Assembly (NCBI GenBank): GCA_964619955.1
Contig: CAZUJF010000009.1
Span: 1-64,000, forward strand
Length of the DNA stretch: 64,000 bases
Direction: 5' to 3'
From: JACQFK01 sp964619955
GTDB lineage: Bacteria > Planctomycetota > MHYJ01 > JACPRB01
Position numbers and translations under genes: made by a program. The notes below the pieces were generated by a model. That model worked only from the letters and a program-made list of their open reading frames with translations. It was not told the origin of the DNA and ran no database searches. Of the stretch, positions 24,756 through 33,020 are shown piece after piece (within the stretch, counting starts at the first letter, position 1; each line of letters starts with the position of its first letter).

Positions 24756-25934
24756 TCAGGTCACCTTCAGGCGGAAGAATTTCTGCTTCTTGCCCACGCG
24801 TAGGATCTGGCCGTCCTTCAGCTTCAGGGCGGTCTTGGGATCCGTGAGCTTGGCGCCGTCCAGCTCGACGCCGCCCTGCTCGACCAGGCGCCGGCCCTCG
24901 CCCTTGGAGGGGGGGATCTGCGTCAGCATCACGAGGTCGAGCAGGCCCAGCTCCGCGGCGACGGCCAGCTCCGGCATCTCCTCGGGAACCTCGCGTTTGG
25001 AGAACCGCTTGTCCCATTCGGAGGCGGCCTCGTCGCCCTTTCCGGGATGGAACCCGTTGACGATCTCCCGCGCCAGGCGGTCCTTGGCGGCCTTGGGGTG
25101 CATCTTGGTGCAGAGCCGCTCGACCTCGTCCAGCGGCAGCGCCGTCAGCAGCGTGTACCACTCCTTCATGCAGGCGTCGGGCATCGACAGCACCTTCGAA
25201 TACATCTCGAAGGCGTCGGCGGTCACCCCGATGTGGTTGCCGAGGGACTTGGACATCTTGTCGTGGCCGTCCAGACCCGTCAGGATCGGCGTCGTCATGG
25301 CGACCTGCGGCTCCTGCTCGCTGTCGCGCATCAGGTCCCGGCCCACCATCAGGTTGAAGAGCTGGTCCGTGCCGCCGAGCTCCACGTCCGCACGGACCAT
25401 GACGGAGTCGTAGGCCTGCATCACGAGGTAGAGGAACTCGTGCAGGCTGATCGGGATGCCCTCCTTGAAGCGCTTCTGGAAGTCGTCGCGCTCCATGAAG
25501 CGGGCGACCGTCATGCGCGCGGCGATCTTGACGAGTTCGTAGAACGGGAGCGGCTTCAGCCAGCTGCTGTTGCGCACGACCTCGAGCGCCTGGGGCGCGA
25601 GCACCCGGTTGACCTGCTCGATGTAGGTCCGCGCGTTGACCTCCACCTCCTGCGGCGTCAGCTGGGGCCGGGTCTTCTTGCGGCCCGTGGGATCGCCGAC
25701 CAGCGCGGTGAAATCGCCGATGATGAGGACCGCCGTGTGCCCGAGGTCCTGGAACTGCCGCAGCTTGCGCAGGACCACCGTGTGCCCGAGGTGGATGTCG
25801 GGCGAGCTGGGATCCACCCCGAGCTTCACCCGGAGCGGGGTCCCCCGTTCCAGTTTTTTCAGCAGTTCCTCGGAGGAATGGACGTTGACCGTGCCCCGGA
25901 GGAGTTCGTTCAGCTGTTCGCGGGCGGGTTTCAT
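24756..25934 (-). CDS. tyrS: Tyrosyl-tRNA synthetase
   Basis: This 392-residue class I synthetase charges tRNA-Tyr. The HIGH motif is HLGH at 48-51, KMSKS begins near 226, and the tyrosine-pocket segments LVMQAYDSVMV and DVELGGTDQLFN are present. A C-terminal S4-like RNA-binding domain runs over the last ~65 residues (LVEQGGVELDG, LKDGQILRVGKKQKFFRL). The sequence style (long variant, HLGH) is that of the TyrZ-like branch. ATG 25934 overlaps the stop of the upstream HEAT-like gene (ATGA). It belongs to the glmS-to-hypothetical operon. Confidence 0.96.
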   Translation of the reverse strand: MKPAREQLNELLRGTVNVHSSEELLKKLERGTPLRVKLGVDPSSPDIHLGHTVVLRKLRQFQDLGHTAVLIIGDFTALVGDPTGRKKTRPQLTPQEVEVNARTYIEQVNRVLAPQALEVVRNSSWLKPLPFYELVKIAARMTVARFMERDDFQKRFKEGIPISLHEFLYLVMQAYDSVMVRADVELGGTDQLFNLMVGRDLMRDSEQEPQVAMTTPILTGLDGHDKMSKSLGNHIGVTADAFEMYSKVLSMPDACMKEWYTLLTALPLDEVERLCTKMHPKAAKDRLAREIVNGFHPGKGDEAASEWDKRFSKREVPEEMPELAVAAELGLLDLVMLTQIPPSKGEGRRLVEQGGVELDGAKLTDPKTALKLKDGQILRVGKKQKFFRLKVT

Positions 25935-27184
25935 TTCTTGTTCTTGTCCTTGTCTTTGTCCTTGGGTTTGGGCTTGTCGCGCTCCTGGAGCCAGGCGAAC
26001 CAGCGCTTGGGATCCGTGCCCAGCTCCTGTCCCGTCATGGCGGTGAGGATCTGCGCGGCGGCGATGCGGCCCAGGTCCAGCTCCGCGCGCCCCATCCAGC
26101 GGACGAGCAGCTCCACGCCCTTGGCGTGGTCGGCCCCCTCGAGGATCTGGCTGCAGATGAAGACCTCCTGCACGGTGCCGCCCTCCATCGCCTTCTCGAG
26201 CGATTCCAGGGGCCGATCGAGGAACTTCGCGTATTTGGCCGGCAGCAGCCTGATCTTCGCCGGCTCGAACTGAAGGCGCCGCATGAACGAGGTGTTCTCC
26301 GCCTGGATCTTCGCCGGCTGCGTCCAGCCGTTCACGGTGATCACCCGGATGTGCTCCGAGTCCGGCACCGACGCCGTGGAATCCAGGAGGATCTTCCGCT
26401 CCCACTGCGCGCCGGGGGCGATCGGGACCTCCTCCTCGAAGCGGACCTCGGACGGCTTGCGCTCGTGCAGGCCGGCCCCGCGCATCTCCTGGATCTGGAT
26501 CTCGACCTCCAGGACGAGCAGGCCGCCGCCGGGGTCCTGGGGAGTGCCTTTGTCGTAGTGCAGGGTCAGCGGGCTCCGGAAAACGTTCTTCATCCGCGCC
26601 GAGACCTCGAGCGGCTCCCCCTCGACGAACCAGACCTTCGGCTGCAGGAAGCGGGCCTCGATGAGCGTCGTCTGCGTGATCATGGCCTCGCAATGGCGGC
26701 GCAGGCGCCGGATCGCATCGGCCTCCGCGCAGCGGGGCTCCAGCATCAGCAGGCCGTTGGCGATGTCGAAGCCGCGCTGGTAATTCTTGCTGCGCAGCCC
26801 GGCCATCGCCTCCGCGTACTTGAGATGGACGTATTTGTTCGCCGTCGCGGGATCGGCCTTCTTGAGCTCCTTCTGGAAATCCTCGTCGGCCTTCAACTCG
26901 GAGAGGTCGGCCTCCGTCACCCAGTTCTCGGCGGGGCCCCCGCGCTCGATCCGGGACAGCATCCGCGCCTCCTCCAGCGCCCCCCGCTGCAGCAGCAGCT
27001 TCTCGAGCCCCGGCAGCGCGGCCCGCCCCATCCCCAGGACCGTCTTTCGGCCCATCTCCCGGACCTCGGGGTCCGCATCCGCCAGCCAGATCAGCGCGCG
27101 GTCCAGGCGCTCGGCCTGGCGGGCGGCTTCGTCCTGGGCGGGCAGCGGGGCCGCCAGCAGCAGGATCCACAGCACGGACTTCAT
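25931..27184 (-). CDS. Secreted HEAT/TPR-like protein of unknown function
   Basis: This 417-residue protein has a signal peptide (MKSVLWILLLAAPLPA). A HEAT-like unit (ADPEVREMGRKTVLGMGRAALPGLEKLL) and a TPR-like stretch (about 115-165) follow. A beta-rich middle has an immunoglobulin-like feel (FVEGEPLEVSARMKNVFRSP, then LVLEVEIQIQEM). The end is extremely Lys/Asp-rich (PKPKDKDKDKNKK). Two ATG codons abut (27187 and 27184); the second has the better-spaced GAGGG. The gene begins 15 nt after glmS and ends in an ATGA overlap with tyrS. No catalytic motif was found. Confidence 0.72.
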   Translation of the reverse strand: MKSVLWILLLAAPLPAQDEAARQAERLDRALIWLADADPEVREMGRKTVLGMGRAALPGLEKLLLQRGALEEARMLSRIERGGPAENWVTEADLSELKADEDFQKELKKADPATANKYVHLKYAEAMAGLRSKNYQRGFDIANGLLMLEPRCAEADAIRRLRRHCEAMITQTTLIEARFLQPKVWFVEGEPLEVSARMKNVFRSPLTLHYDKGTPQDPGGGLLVLEVEIQIQEMRGAGLHERKPSEVRFEEEVPIAPGAQWERKILLDSTASVPDSEHIRVITVNGWTQPAKIQAENTSFMRRLQFEPAKIRLLPAKYAKFLDRPLESLEKAMEGGTVQEVFICSQILEGADHAKGVELLVRWMGRAELDLGRIAAAQILTAMTGQELGTDPKRWFAWLQERDKPKPKDKDKDKNKK

Positions 27185-27198
27185 CATCACACCCTCGT

Positions 27199-29004
27199 CT
27201 ACTCCACCGTCACCGACTTGGCCAGGTTGCGCGGCTGGTCGACGTCCCGTCCCAGCGCCGTGGCCGTGTGGTATGCCAGCAGCTGCAGCGGCAGCACGGC
27301 CAGGATCGGCGAAAAGAGCTCCTCGCAGTCGGGGATCGGGAAGACGTGGTCCGCGACGGGACGCAGCCGCGCGTCGCCCTTCGTGGCCACCGCGATCACC
27401 CTCCCCTTCCGGGCCCGGATCTCCTGGATGTTCGAGATCATCTTCTCCGTCACGCGCCCGCGCGGCGCGATCGCCACGCAGGTCAGCTTCGAATCCACGA
27501 GCGCCAGCGGACCGTGTTTCATCTCGCCCGCGCCGTAGCCCTCCGCATGGAGGTACGAGACCTCCTTCATCTTCAGGGCGCCCTCGTACGCGGTCGCCAG
27601 GTTGTGGCAGCGCCCGATATACATGAAGTCGTATCCGCGGCTGAATTTCCGGGCGCATTTCCGGATTTCCGCGCCGTCCCCCAGGACCTGCTCCACGAGC
27701 CCCGGCATGCGCCGCGCCTCGTTCATCAGCGCCTGGAAGCGCTCGCCGGCGAGCGCCCCGCGGCGCCGGCCGAGATGCGCGCCCAGCAGGATCAGGCACA
27801 TCGCCTGCGAGGTGTACGTCTTGGTGGCCGCCACGCCGACCTCCAGGCCCGCGCGCATGAAGAGGGTCTGGTCGGCCTCCCGGGACAGGGTGCTGCCCCG
27901 GACGTTGGTGACGGCGACGACTTTCGAGCCGGCTTCGCGGGCCTTCCGCACGGCGGCGAGCGTGTCGGCGGTCTCGCCCGACTGCGAGATCGCGATCGTG
28001 AGGACCTCGGGTCCGAGCGGCGTGTCGCCGTAGCGGAGTTCGCTCGCCAGGCCGACGTCCACGGGCAGGCGGGCGAGTTCCTCGAGGGCCGACTTCCCCA
28101 CGAGACCCGCGTGCCAGGCGGTGCCGCACGCGGCGATCTGGACGCGCTCCACGTCCCGCGGCAGCCGCAGGCCGTCGAGGGACTCGTCGCGGCCCTGCAC
28201 CTCGGAGGCGATGGTCTGCTGCTGCTCGTGGATTTCCTTGAGCATGAAATGCGGGTACCCGCCCTTGAGCGCGGTCTCCGACTTCCAGGAGATCTCGAGG
28301 GGACGGCGCCGCACCCTGCCGAGCTCGCGGTCGAAGATCTGGACGCCGTGGCGGTCCAGCTTGGCGACCTCGCCCTCCTCGAGGGGGATGATGCGGCGCG
28401 TGTATTTCAGGAGCGCCGCCAGGTCGCTGGCGAGGAAGTTCTCCTCCTCGCCCAGGCCCAGCACCAGCGGGCAGTTCACCCGGGCGGCGATCAGCAGGTC
28501 CGGATGGTCGGCGAAGAGCACGCCGAGCGCGAAGCTGCCCCGGATCTTCCCGAGCGCCTGCGTCACGGCCTTGAGGGGATGGCGTCCTCCCAGCTTCGCA
28601 TAGGCCTGCTCGACCAGATGCGCCAGCACCTCGCTGTCCGTCTCCGACACGAAGCGGTGGCCGGCCAGTCCCCGGCGCAGCTCCGCGTAGTTCTCGACGA
28701 TGCCGTTGTGGACGACGGCCACGCGGCCGTCGCAGCTGCGGTGCGGATGGGCGTTCGCCTCGTTCACGCCGCCGTGCGTGGCCCAGCGGGTGTGGCCGAG
28801 GCCCGCGAGCCCCTGCAGGGGCCGGACCTTGAGCCGCTGGGCGAGCACGGCGAGCTTCCCGGGCGCGCGCTCCACCTCGAGCGTCCGCCCGTTCGCGACC
28901 ACGACCCCCGAGGAGTCGTAGCCCCGGTATTCCAGGCGCCGCAGCCCCTCCAGGAGGACTTCAAGAACCGGACGGGCGCCGACGTAACCGACGATACCGC
29001 ACAT
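27199..29004 (-). CDS. glmS: Glutamine-fructose-6-phosphate aminotransferase (isomerizing)
   Basis: This 601-residue enzyme makes glucosamine-6-phosphate, the entry to peptidoglycan and LPS precursors. The N-terminal glutaminase domain starts MCGIVGYVG with Cys2 as nucleophile after Met removal, followed by RGYDSSG and HTRWATHGG. Two SIS domains bind sugar phosphate (ISQSGETADTL; VTNVRGSTLSREAD) and the end NLAKSVTVE is canonical. ATG 29004 is preceded by a TAGAAT about 40 nt upstream, within a leader that has a CCCCGGGTCAACCCG inverted repeat. It heads the cluster with the HEAT-like, tyrS and membrane-protein genes and is divergent from the kinase at 29123. Confidence 0.97.
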   Translation of the reverse strand: MCGIVGYVGARPVLEVLLEGLRRLEYRGYDSSGVVVANGRTLEVERAPGKLAVLAQRLKVRPLQGLAGLGHTRWATHGGVNEANAHPHRSCDGRVAVVHNGIVENYAELRRGLAGHRFVSETDSEVLAHLVEQAYAKLGGRHPLKAVTQALGKIRGSFALGVLFADHPDLLIAARVNCPLVLGLGEEENFLASDLAALLKYTRRIIPLEEGEVAKLDRHGVQIFDRELGRVRRRPLEISWKSETALKGGYPHFMLKEIHEQQQTIASEVQGRDESLDGLRLPRDVERVQIAACGTAWHAGLVGKSALEELARLPVDVGLASELRYGDTPLGPEVLTIAISQSGETADTLAAVRKAREAGSKVVAVTNVRGSTLSREADQTLFMRAGLEVGVAATKTYTSQAMCLILLGAHLGRRRGALAGERFQALMNEARRMPGLVEQVLGDGAEIRKCARKFSRGYDFMYIGRCHNLATAYEGALKMKEVSYLHAEGYGAGEMKHGPLALVDSKLTCVAIAPRGRVTEKMISNIQEIRARKGRVIAVATKGDARLRPVADHVFPIPDCEELFSPILAVLPLQLLAYHTATALGRDVDQPRNLAKSVTVE

Positions 29005-29107
29005 GGGGATGGTTCCGCATCGGGTCAGAGAAGCGCGGGTTGACCCGGGGATTCTAGCATTCCGGACGTCGTCATAAAAGCCGGCCCCTTGCGGACCGGG
29101 ACCGGTG

Positions 29108-29113
29108 TATAAT
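29108..29113 (+). promoter_or_regulatory. -10 box of the receptor kinase gene
   Basis: A perfect TATAAT lies nine nt before ATG 29123. It overlaps an in-frame GTG at 29105, which therefore cannot be the start. No Shine-Dalgarno sequence is present. Confidence 0.6.
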
Positions 29114-29122
29114 GTATGCCAA

Positions 29123-31066
29123 ATGGGTGACGTCAGAACGAACCAGGCCCGGCCCCCGGAGACGAAGCACGGCGCCCCGGTGGAGAGCCTGGGCGACTAC
29201 TGCATCCGGCTGGGCTACACCACGCCAGAGCGGGTGAAGGAGTGTCTCGACCGCCAGCGGACGCTGGAGCGGGAGGGGCGGCCGGTCCCCCGTCTCGGCG
29301 AGCTCATGGTGGAACGCGGCTATCTCAGCGCCGAACAGGTCGTCGAAGCCCTCTCCGGCCAGCGGCAAGAGATCCGCTACTGCCCCAAGTGCGCAATCCA
29401 CGTCAACGTCTTCATCCGCAGCGACGCCGTGGCCTACCGCTGCGCGCGCTGCAAGACGGAGCTCACCCGGCCGTCCAACGTCACCTCGCTCGCGGCCGAG
29501 GACGACTCCCCGCTGCTCCTGACGCAGGAGGATCTGCCGCCGGAAGTCGCCCGCGCGAAAAGCCACCCGGAATCCGTCTTCGGAAAATACGTCCTGGTCC
29601 GCGAACTCGGGCGCGGCGGCGCCGGGGTCATCTACCTGGCCTGGGACTCCTACCTCTCCCAGTACGTGGCGCTGAAACTCCTGCGCCCCGATCACGAGGA
29701 TCCCCAGGACCACTCCGCCCGCACCGGCCAGCTGGTGCGCGAGGCGCGGAACACCATCCGCCTCCGGCACCCGAACATCGTCACCGTCTTCGACGTCGGC
29801 CGCGTGGGCCGCGATTTCTACATCAGCATGGAATTCCTCGAGGGGCAGACGCTGGAGGACCGGATTGCGGCCTCGCGGAGCCGGGGCTGGCGCTCGCCCT
29901 ACTTCGAGGACGCGCCGGGCACGCTTCGGATGCTCGCGGAAACGGCGAGGGCCGTCCACTACGCCCACACCCAGCCGTCGCCGATCATCCACTGCGATCT
30001 GAAGCCGGGCAACGTCCTCGTGGACGCCGCGGGCCATCCCCACGTCCTCGATTTCGGCCTCGCCCGGAACATGAAGCTGGAGCGGCCGAGCAACGGGGAG
30101 ATCACCGGCACGCCGAGCTACATGTCGCCGGAGCAGGCCTGCGGCATCGCCGACCAGATCGATCACCGCACGGACATCTACTCCCTCGGCGCCATCCTCT
30201 ACGAACTGCTCACGGGACGGCCGACCTTCAGCGGGGAGGCGATCAGCATCCTGGAGAAGACGGTCAGCGAAAATCCCGAAGCGCCCAGCGAGGTCCTGAA
30301 ATTCGGCCCCGCCGCGCTCAACCGGCCGCGCGTGACGGTGCCCCCCTTCCTCGAAGAACTCTGCATGCGCTGCCTGGACAAGAACCCCGAACTGCGTCCC
30401 AAGACGGTCCTCGAACTTGCGGAACTCCTGGAGCAGGCCGCCCGCGCCCTTTCCGCCCCGGCGCCCTCCTTCTCGCCCGCGACCGTCGTCCCGCCGCCGC
30501 GCTCCCTGCGGCCGGCCCCGCAGCGGCCCTGGATCGCGATCCTGGCCACGCTCGTCGTCCTCCTCGCGGGAGCCCTCTGGTGGACCGGCGGCCCGAAGAC
30601 GGCGCCGATCTCCCAGGTGGACCTTCCCGCCGAGATCCGGGCCCGTCTCGGGAACTTCGAAGCAGCCCGGGCCCTGACGCTGGCGGGCCTTCTTGAGGGA
30701 CCGGACAAGAACCCGCTGACGGGGCAGGCGGACGCGGTGCTTTCCCTCTCGAAGGCGCTGGCCATCGCCGTCTCCGAGCAGCAGCCGGAACTGAAGGAGT
30801 TCCGCCTGCGGGAGCGCACCCTGCGGGAGGTGAAGCTGCTCGAGGCCTCGGACTCGGGGCTCCGGCTCTCGATGTCGGGCCGCACCCTCGCCCCGGCCTG
30901 GCGCGATGTCGAACCCAGCCAGATCCTCGAGCTCGCCCGCCGTCTCGGACTCGAACGCGCTCCGGACCTGCGCTACGCCCTGGGACTCTACGCGCAGAAT
31001 GCCGGCCGCCCCTCGGACGCCAAGGACTACTTCGACAGCCTCCCGCCGGACTTCCGGAAGCGGTAA
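29123..31066 (+). CDS. MshEN-like/zinc-ribbon Ser/Thr protein kinase with membrane anchor
   Basis: This protein of about 647 residues starts with two helical MshEN-like units (about 20-80: LGDYCIRLGYTTPERVKECL, LGELMVERGYLSAEQVVEAL) and a Cys4 zinc ribbon (YCPKC...RCARCK). The kinase domain runs from about 155 to 430, followed by one membrane helix (about 468-490) and a ~150-residue exported tail. The glycine loop is GRGGAG, ATP lysine K185 (VALK), catalytic loop HCDLKPGN near 290, and DFG at 310-312, all intact, so activity is expected. Its layout matches the pseudokinase at 5444 except for the anchor. The start is fixed by the -10 box (29108-29113). GluQ-RS follows by 12 nt. Confidence 0.9.
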   Translation: MGDVRTNQARPPETKHGAPVESLGDYCIRLGYTTPERVKECLDRQRTLEREGRPVPRLGELMVERGYLSAEQVVEALSGQRQEIRYCPKCAIHVNVFIRSDAVAYRCARCKTELTRPSNVTSLAAEDDSPLLLTQEDLPPEVARAKSHPESVFGKYVLVRELGRGGAGVIYLAWDSYLSQYVALKLLRPDHEDPQDHSARTGQLVREARNTIRLRHPNIVTVFDVGRVGRDFYISMEFLEGQTLEDRIAASRSRGWRSPYFEDAPGTLRMLAETARAVHYAHTQPSPIIHCDLKPGNVLVDAAGHPHVLDFGLARNMKLERPSNGEITGTPSYMSPEQACGIADQIDHRTDIYSLGAILYELLTGRPTFSGEAISILEKTVSENPEAPSEVLKFGPAALNRPRVTVPPFLEELCMRCLDKNPELRPKTVLELAELLEQAARALSAPAPSFSPATVVPPPRSLRPAPQRPWIAILATLVVLLAGALWWTGGPKTAPISQVDLPAEIRARLGNFEAARALTLAGLLEGPDKNPLTGQADAVLSLSKALAIAVSEQQPELKEFRLRERTLREVKLLEASDSGLRLSMSGRTLAPAWRDVEPSQILELARRLGLERAPDLRYALGLYAQNAGRPSDAKDYFDSLPPDFRKR

Positions 31067-31078
31067 ACTGTCCGCGCC

Positions 31079-32002
31079 TTGAACAACGCCGCTCGCCCCC
31101 TCATCGGCCGCCTGGCCCCCAGCCCCACGGGCGTCCTCCACATCGGCAACGTCCGGACCTTCCTCTGGGCCTGGCTCTCCGTCCGCAGCCGTGGCGGACG
31201 CGTCCTTCTCCGCATCGAGGACATCGACACGCCCCGCGTGAAGGAGGGGCTCGTCGAGAAGATGCTGGACGATCTGCGCTGGCTCGGTCTGGACTGGGAC
31301 GGCGACGTGGTGCTGCAAAGCGCGCGGCGGGACCTCTACCGCGCCGCGTTCGAGCGCCTCCGCTCCCGGCTCTATCCCTGCCGCTGCACCCGGGCGGACA
31401 TCGCCGCCGCCCAGAGCGCTCCGAACGAAGGCGACATCGAGCTGCGCTACCCCGGGACCTGTTTCGGCCGCACGATCGCCCCGGAGGAGATCGTGGCCTG
31501 GCGCTTCCGGGTGGACCCGGGACCCGTGAGCTTCAGCGACGCCTGTTTCGGCCCGCAGGCGGTCGACGTCTCGGCGGGCGTGGGGGATTTCGTGGCCGCG
31601 AAGAATCCGGAGCAACCCGCGTACCAGCTGGCCGTGGTCGTGGATGATCTGGATCAGGGCGTCACGGAAGTCGTCCGTGGCGACGACCTCATCTCCTCCA
31701 CCGCCCGCCAGCTGCTGCTCCTGCGGGCCCTCGGGGCCGCGCCGCCCGTCTACGGCCACGTCCCGCTGGTCGTGGGTCCCGACGGCAAACGCCTCGCGAA
31801 ACGCCACGGCGACGCGCGCCTCAGTTCGCTCCGCGAGCGCGGCGTCCGTCCCGAACGGATCATCGGCCTGCTGGCGGAGTCGTCCGGCCTCGGCGCCGGC
31901 GACGCCCGCCCCGCCGACCTGCTCGCCCGCTGGTCCTGGGACCGCGTCCCGCGCGAACGCCTCACCCTCGCGCCGGAGCGCCTGGCTCAATTCCTCCGAT
32001 AA
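31079..32002 (+). CDS. gluQ: Glutamyl-Q tRNA(Asp) synthetase
   Basis: This 307-residue GluRS catalytic-domain paralogue attaches glutamate to queuosine in the anticodon of tRNA-Asp. The HIGH-type motif is HIGN at 21-24 after RLAPSPTGVL, and LLRIEDIDTPRV follows. The zinc site CxC in YPCRCTR plus the YPGTC motif is the family signature. KMSKS is replaced by KRLAKRHGD as in relatives. The anticodon-binding half of GluRS is absent, as expected. The start is TTG 31079, nine nt after TAAACT, which includes the stop codon of the kinase gene; no ATG fits the N terminus. Confidence 0.93.
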   Translation: MNNAARPLIGRLAPSPTGVLHIGNVRTFLWAWLSVRSRGGRVLLRIEDIDTPRVKEGLVEKMLDDLRWLGLDWDGDVVLQSARRDLYRAAFERLRSRLYPCRCTRADIAAAQSAPNEGDIELRYPGTCFGRTIAPEEIVAWRFRVDPGPVSFSDACFGPQAVDVSAGVGDFVAAKNPEQPAYQLAVVVDDLDQGVTEVVRGDDLISSTARQLLLLRALGAAPPVYGHVPLVVGPDGKRLAKRHGDARLSSLRERGVRPERIIGLLAESSGLGAGDARPADLLARWSWDRVPRERLTLAPERLAQFLR

Positions 32003-32080
32003 AGCCCGCTTCCCCCAGGGCAGATTCGCAGAAACGCTGCGGGACGCGCCGGGATTCGCTTCCCCGTTTGGCAATCCGCG

Positions 32081-32302
32081 TTACAGCAGCGCCGTAAAAC
32101 TCTCGACCGTGAGGTCCGCTTCGCGGATCAGCGCGCGCAGGGTGCCCTTGGCGAGTTCACGATGGTTGGGCACCGACAGCGTCGCGGGGTGTCCCGTTTT
32201 GACGAGGATGATATGACTACCACTCTGGCGGGCGACTTCCCAGCCAAGACGCCCGAAGGCCTTCACCGCCTCCCGGCCGCTCACGACCGGAAGCCGGCTC
32301 AT
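32081..32302 (-). CDS. hicA: HicA-family mRNA interferase toxin
   Basis: This 73-residue dsRBD-like HicA toxin cleaves mRNA when free. The family pattern is complete: SGREAVKAFGRLGWEVARQSGSH with the catalytic His, HIILVKTG, LSVPNHRELAKGTLRALIREADLT. ATG 32302 overlaps the hicB stop by 4 nt. The reversed order (antitoxin first) is a common alternative. Codon use is like the neighbours, so there is no sign of very recent acquisition. Confidence 0.92.
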   Translation of the reverse strand: MSRLPVVSGREAVKAFGRLGWEVARQSGSHIILVKTGHPATLSVPNHRELAKGTLRALIREADLTVESFTALL

Positions 32303-32508
32303 TTCACCGTGACCTCGACCTGGCGCACCGCCACCGTCAGCGGCATGCCCCGCTCGGCGCGCACCTCGAGGCACATTGCGATCGCCTCCCGGATGTGCCT
32401 AAGCGCCTCCTTCTCCGTCTTCCCCTGGCTCACGCACCCGGGAATGGAGGGGCATTCCGCCACGTAGAGACCGTCTTCGTCGCGATCGATCGTCACCAAG
32501 AGCTTCAT
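32299..32508 (-). CDS. hicB: HicB-family antitoxin
   Basis: This 69-residue HicB antitoxin has the characteristic partially degraded RNase H-like fold: VTIDRDEDGLYVAECPSIPGCVSQGKT followed by EALRHIREAIAMCLE. It is the short form without a C-terminal HTH or RHH DNA-binding domain, so autoregulation would need HicA or another factor. ATG 32508 is six nt after TAGAAT (32515-32520), a near-perfect leaderless arrangement. Confidence 0.92.
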   Translation of the reverse strand: MKLLVTIDRDEDGLYVAECPSIPGCVSQGKTEKEALRHIREAIAMCLEVRAERGMPLTVAVRQVEVTVK

Positions 32509-32578
32509 GGCCCCATTCTATCATGCTCCGCTGCAGTCGCACCCGCCCATTTCAACGGAACCCGCGGCTCGAGGCTTA

Positions 32579-32911
32579 TTAAGCATCGGGTATCAACTGC
32601 GCGTACAAGGCTGGTTCTCCCGAAAGGCCGGAATCCTTCAGCTTGGCCTTAGCTTCCTCAATGAGTATTTTCAGGTCGCTCTCAGTGTGGCGAATCTCAA
32701 GAGAGTTCTCAATCCCAAGTAGCCCCAGATTGGCACCAACAAACAACAGGTACCTGTCTCCGGGAGCACCGAAATTCCCCCAATAGTGCTTCAAGCCGAC
32801 TCGCCTCGCGGCCCGCAGAGTGGGGTGGGATCGTTTCTCCAGAGGTTCGATCTGGGCCTTGGCCACCTCGAAGCGAAGACCGTAGAAGACCAGGCATGTA
32901 GACGCACTCAT
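32579..32911 (-). CDS. Hypothetical protein, lower GC than neighbours
   Basis: This protein of about 110 residues has no recognised family. It has mixed alpha/beta character (CLVFYGLRFEVAKAQIEPLE; GLKHYWGNFGAPGDRYLLFVGANLGLLG; ESDLKILIEEAKAKLKDSG), and codon use is visibly less GC-rich than the flanking genes. The ATG at 32911 is preferred, although an in-frame ATG at 32971 would extend into the rpsA terminator. It lies between the hicBA operon and the terminator of rpsA, an accessory-gene position. Confidence 0.55.
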   Translation of the reverse strand: MSASTCLVFYGLRFEVAKAQIEPLEKRSHPTLRAARRVGLKHYWGNFGAPGDRYLLFVGANLGLLGIENSLEIRHTESDLKILIEEAKAKLKDSGLSGEPALYAQLIPDA

Positions 32912-32969
32912 ACAGGCACTCCGAATCAAGACCTCCGGATAAGAACCCACACGAGCCTGTACGAGCAAC

Positions 32970-33004
32970 AAAAAAAGCCCCGGCCCTTTCGGACCGGGGC
33001 TTTT
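32970..33004 (-). terminator. Strong intrinsic terminator of rpsA
   Basis: On the minus strand a 10-bp stem GCCCCGGTCC/GGGCCGGGGC closed by a GAAA tetraloop is followed by TTTTTTT. It lies just after the rpsA stop (33021). The opposite strand also carries TTTT after the stem, so it may work in both directions. Confidence 0.93.
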
Positions 33005-33020
33005 GAAATCCCGTGTTGCG

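Noticed and set aside
20693..24847. Very long open frame on the plus strand opposite der and the 820-residue gene
   Set aside because: It is the GC-rich shadow of genes on the other strand; the composition (His/Arg/Pro/Gly-rich) is typical of shadow frames and no domain is recognised. The same applies to the long frames opposite the kinase/gluQ genes (29072-32074) and those at 14137-17115 and 37797-40955.
29005..29122. glmS ribozyme or riboswitch in the glmS leader
   Set aside because: The leader between the TAGAAT box and the glmS ATG is only about 35 nt, too short for a glmS ribozyme; nothing resembling its pseudoknot is seen.
32081..32508. hicBA as part of a larger mobile island
   Set aside because: No integrase, transposase or direct repeats lie nearby and the flanks are core genes; the module alone is supported.
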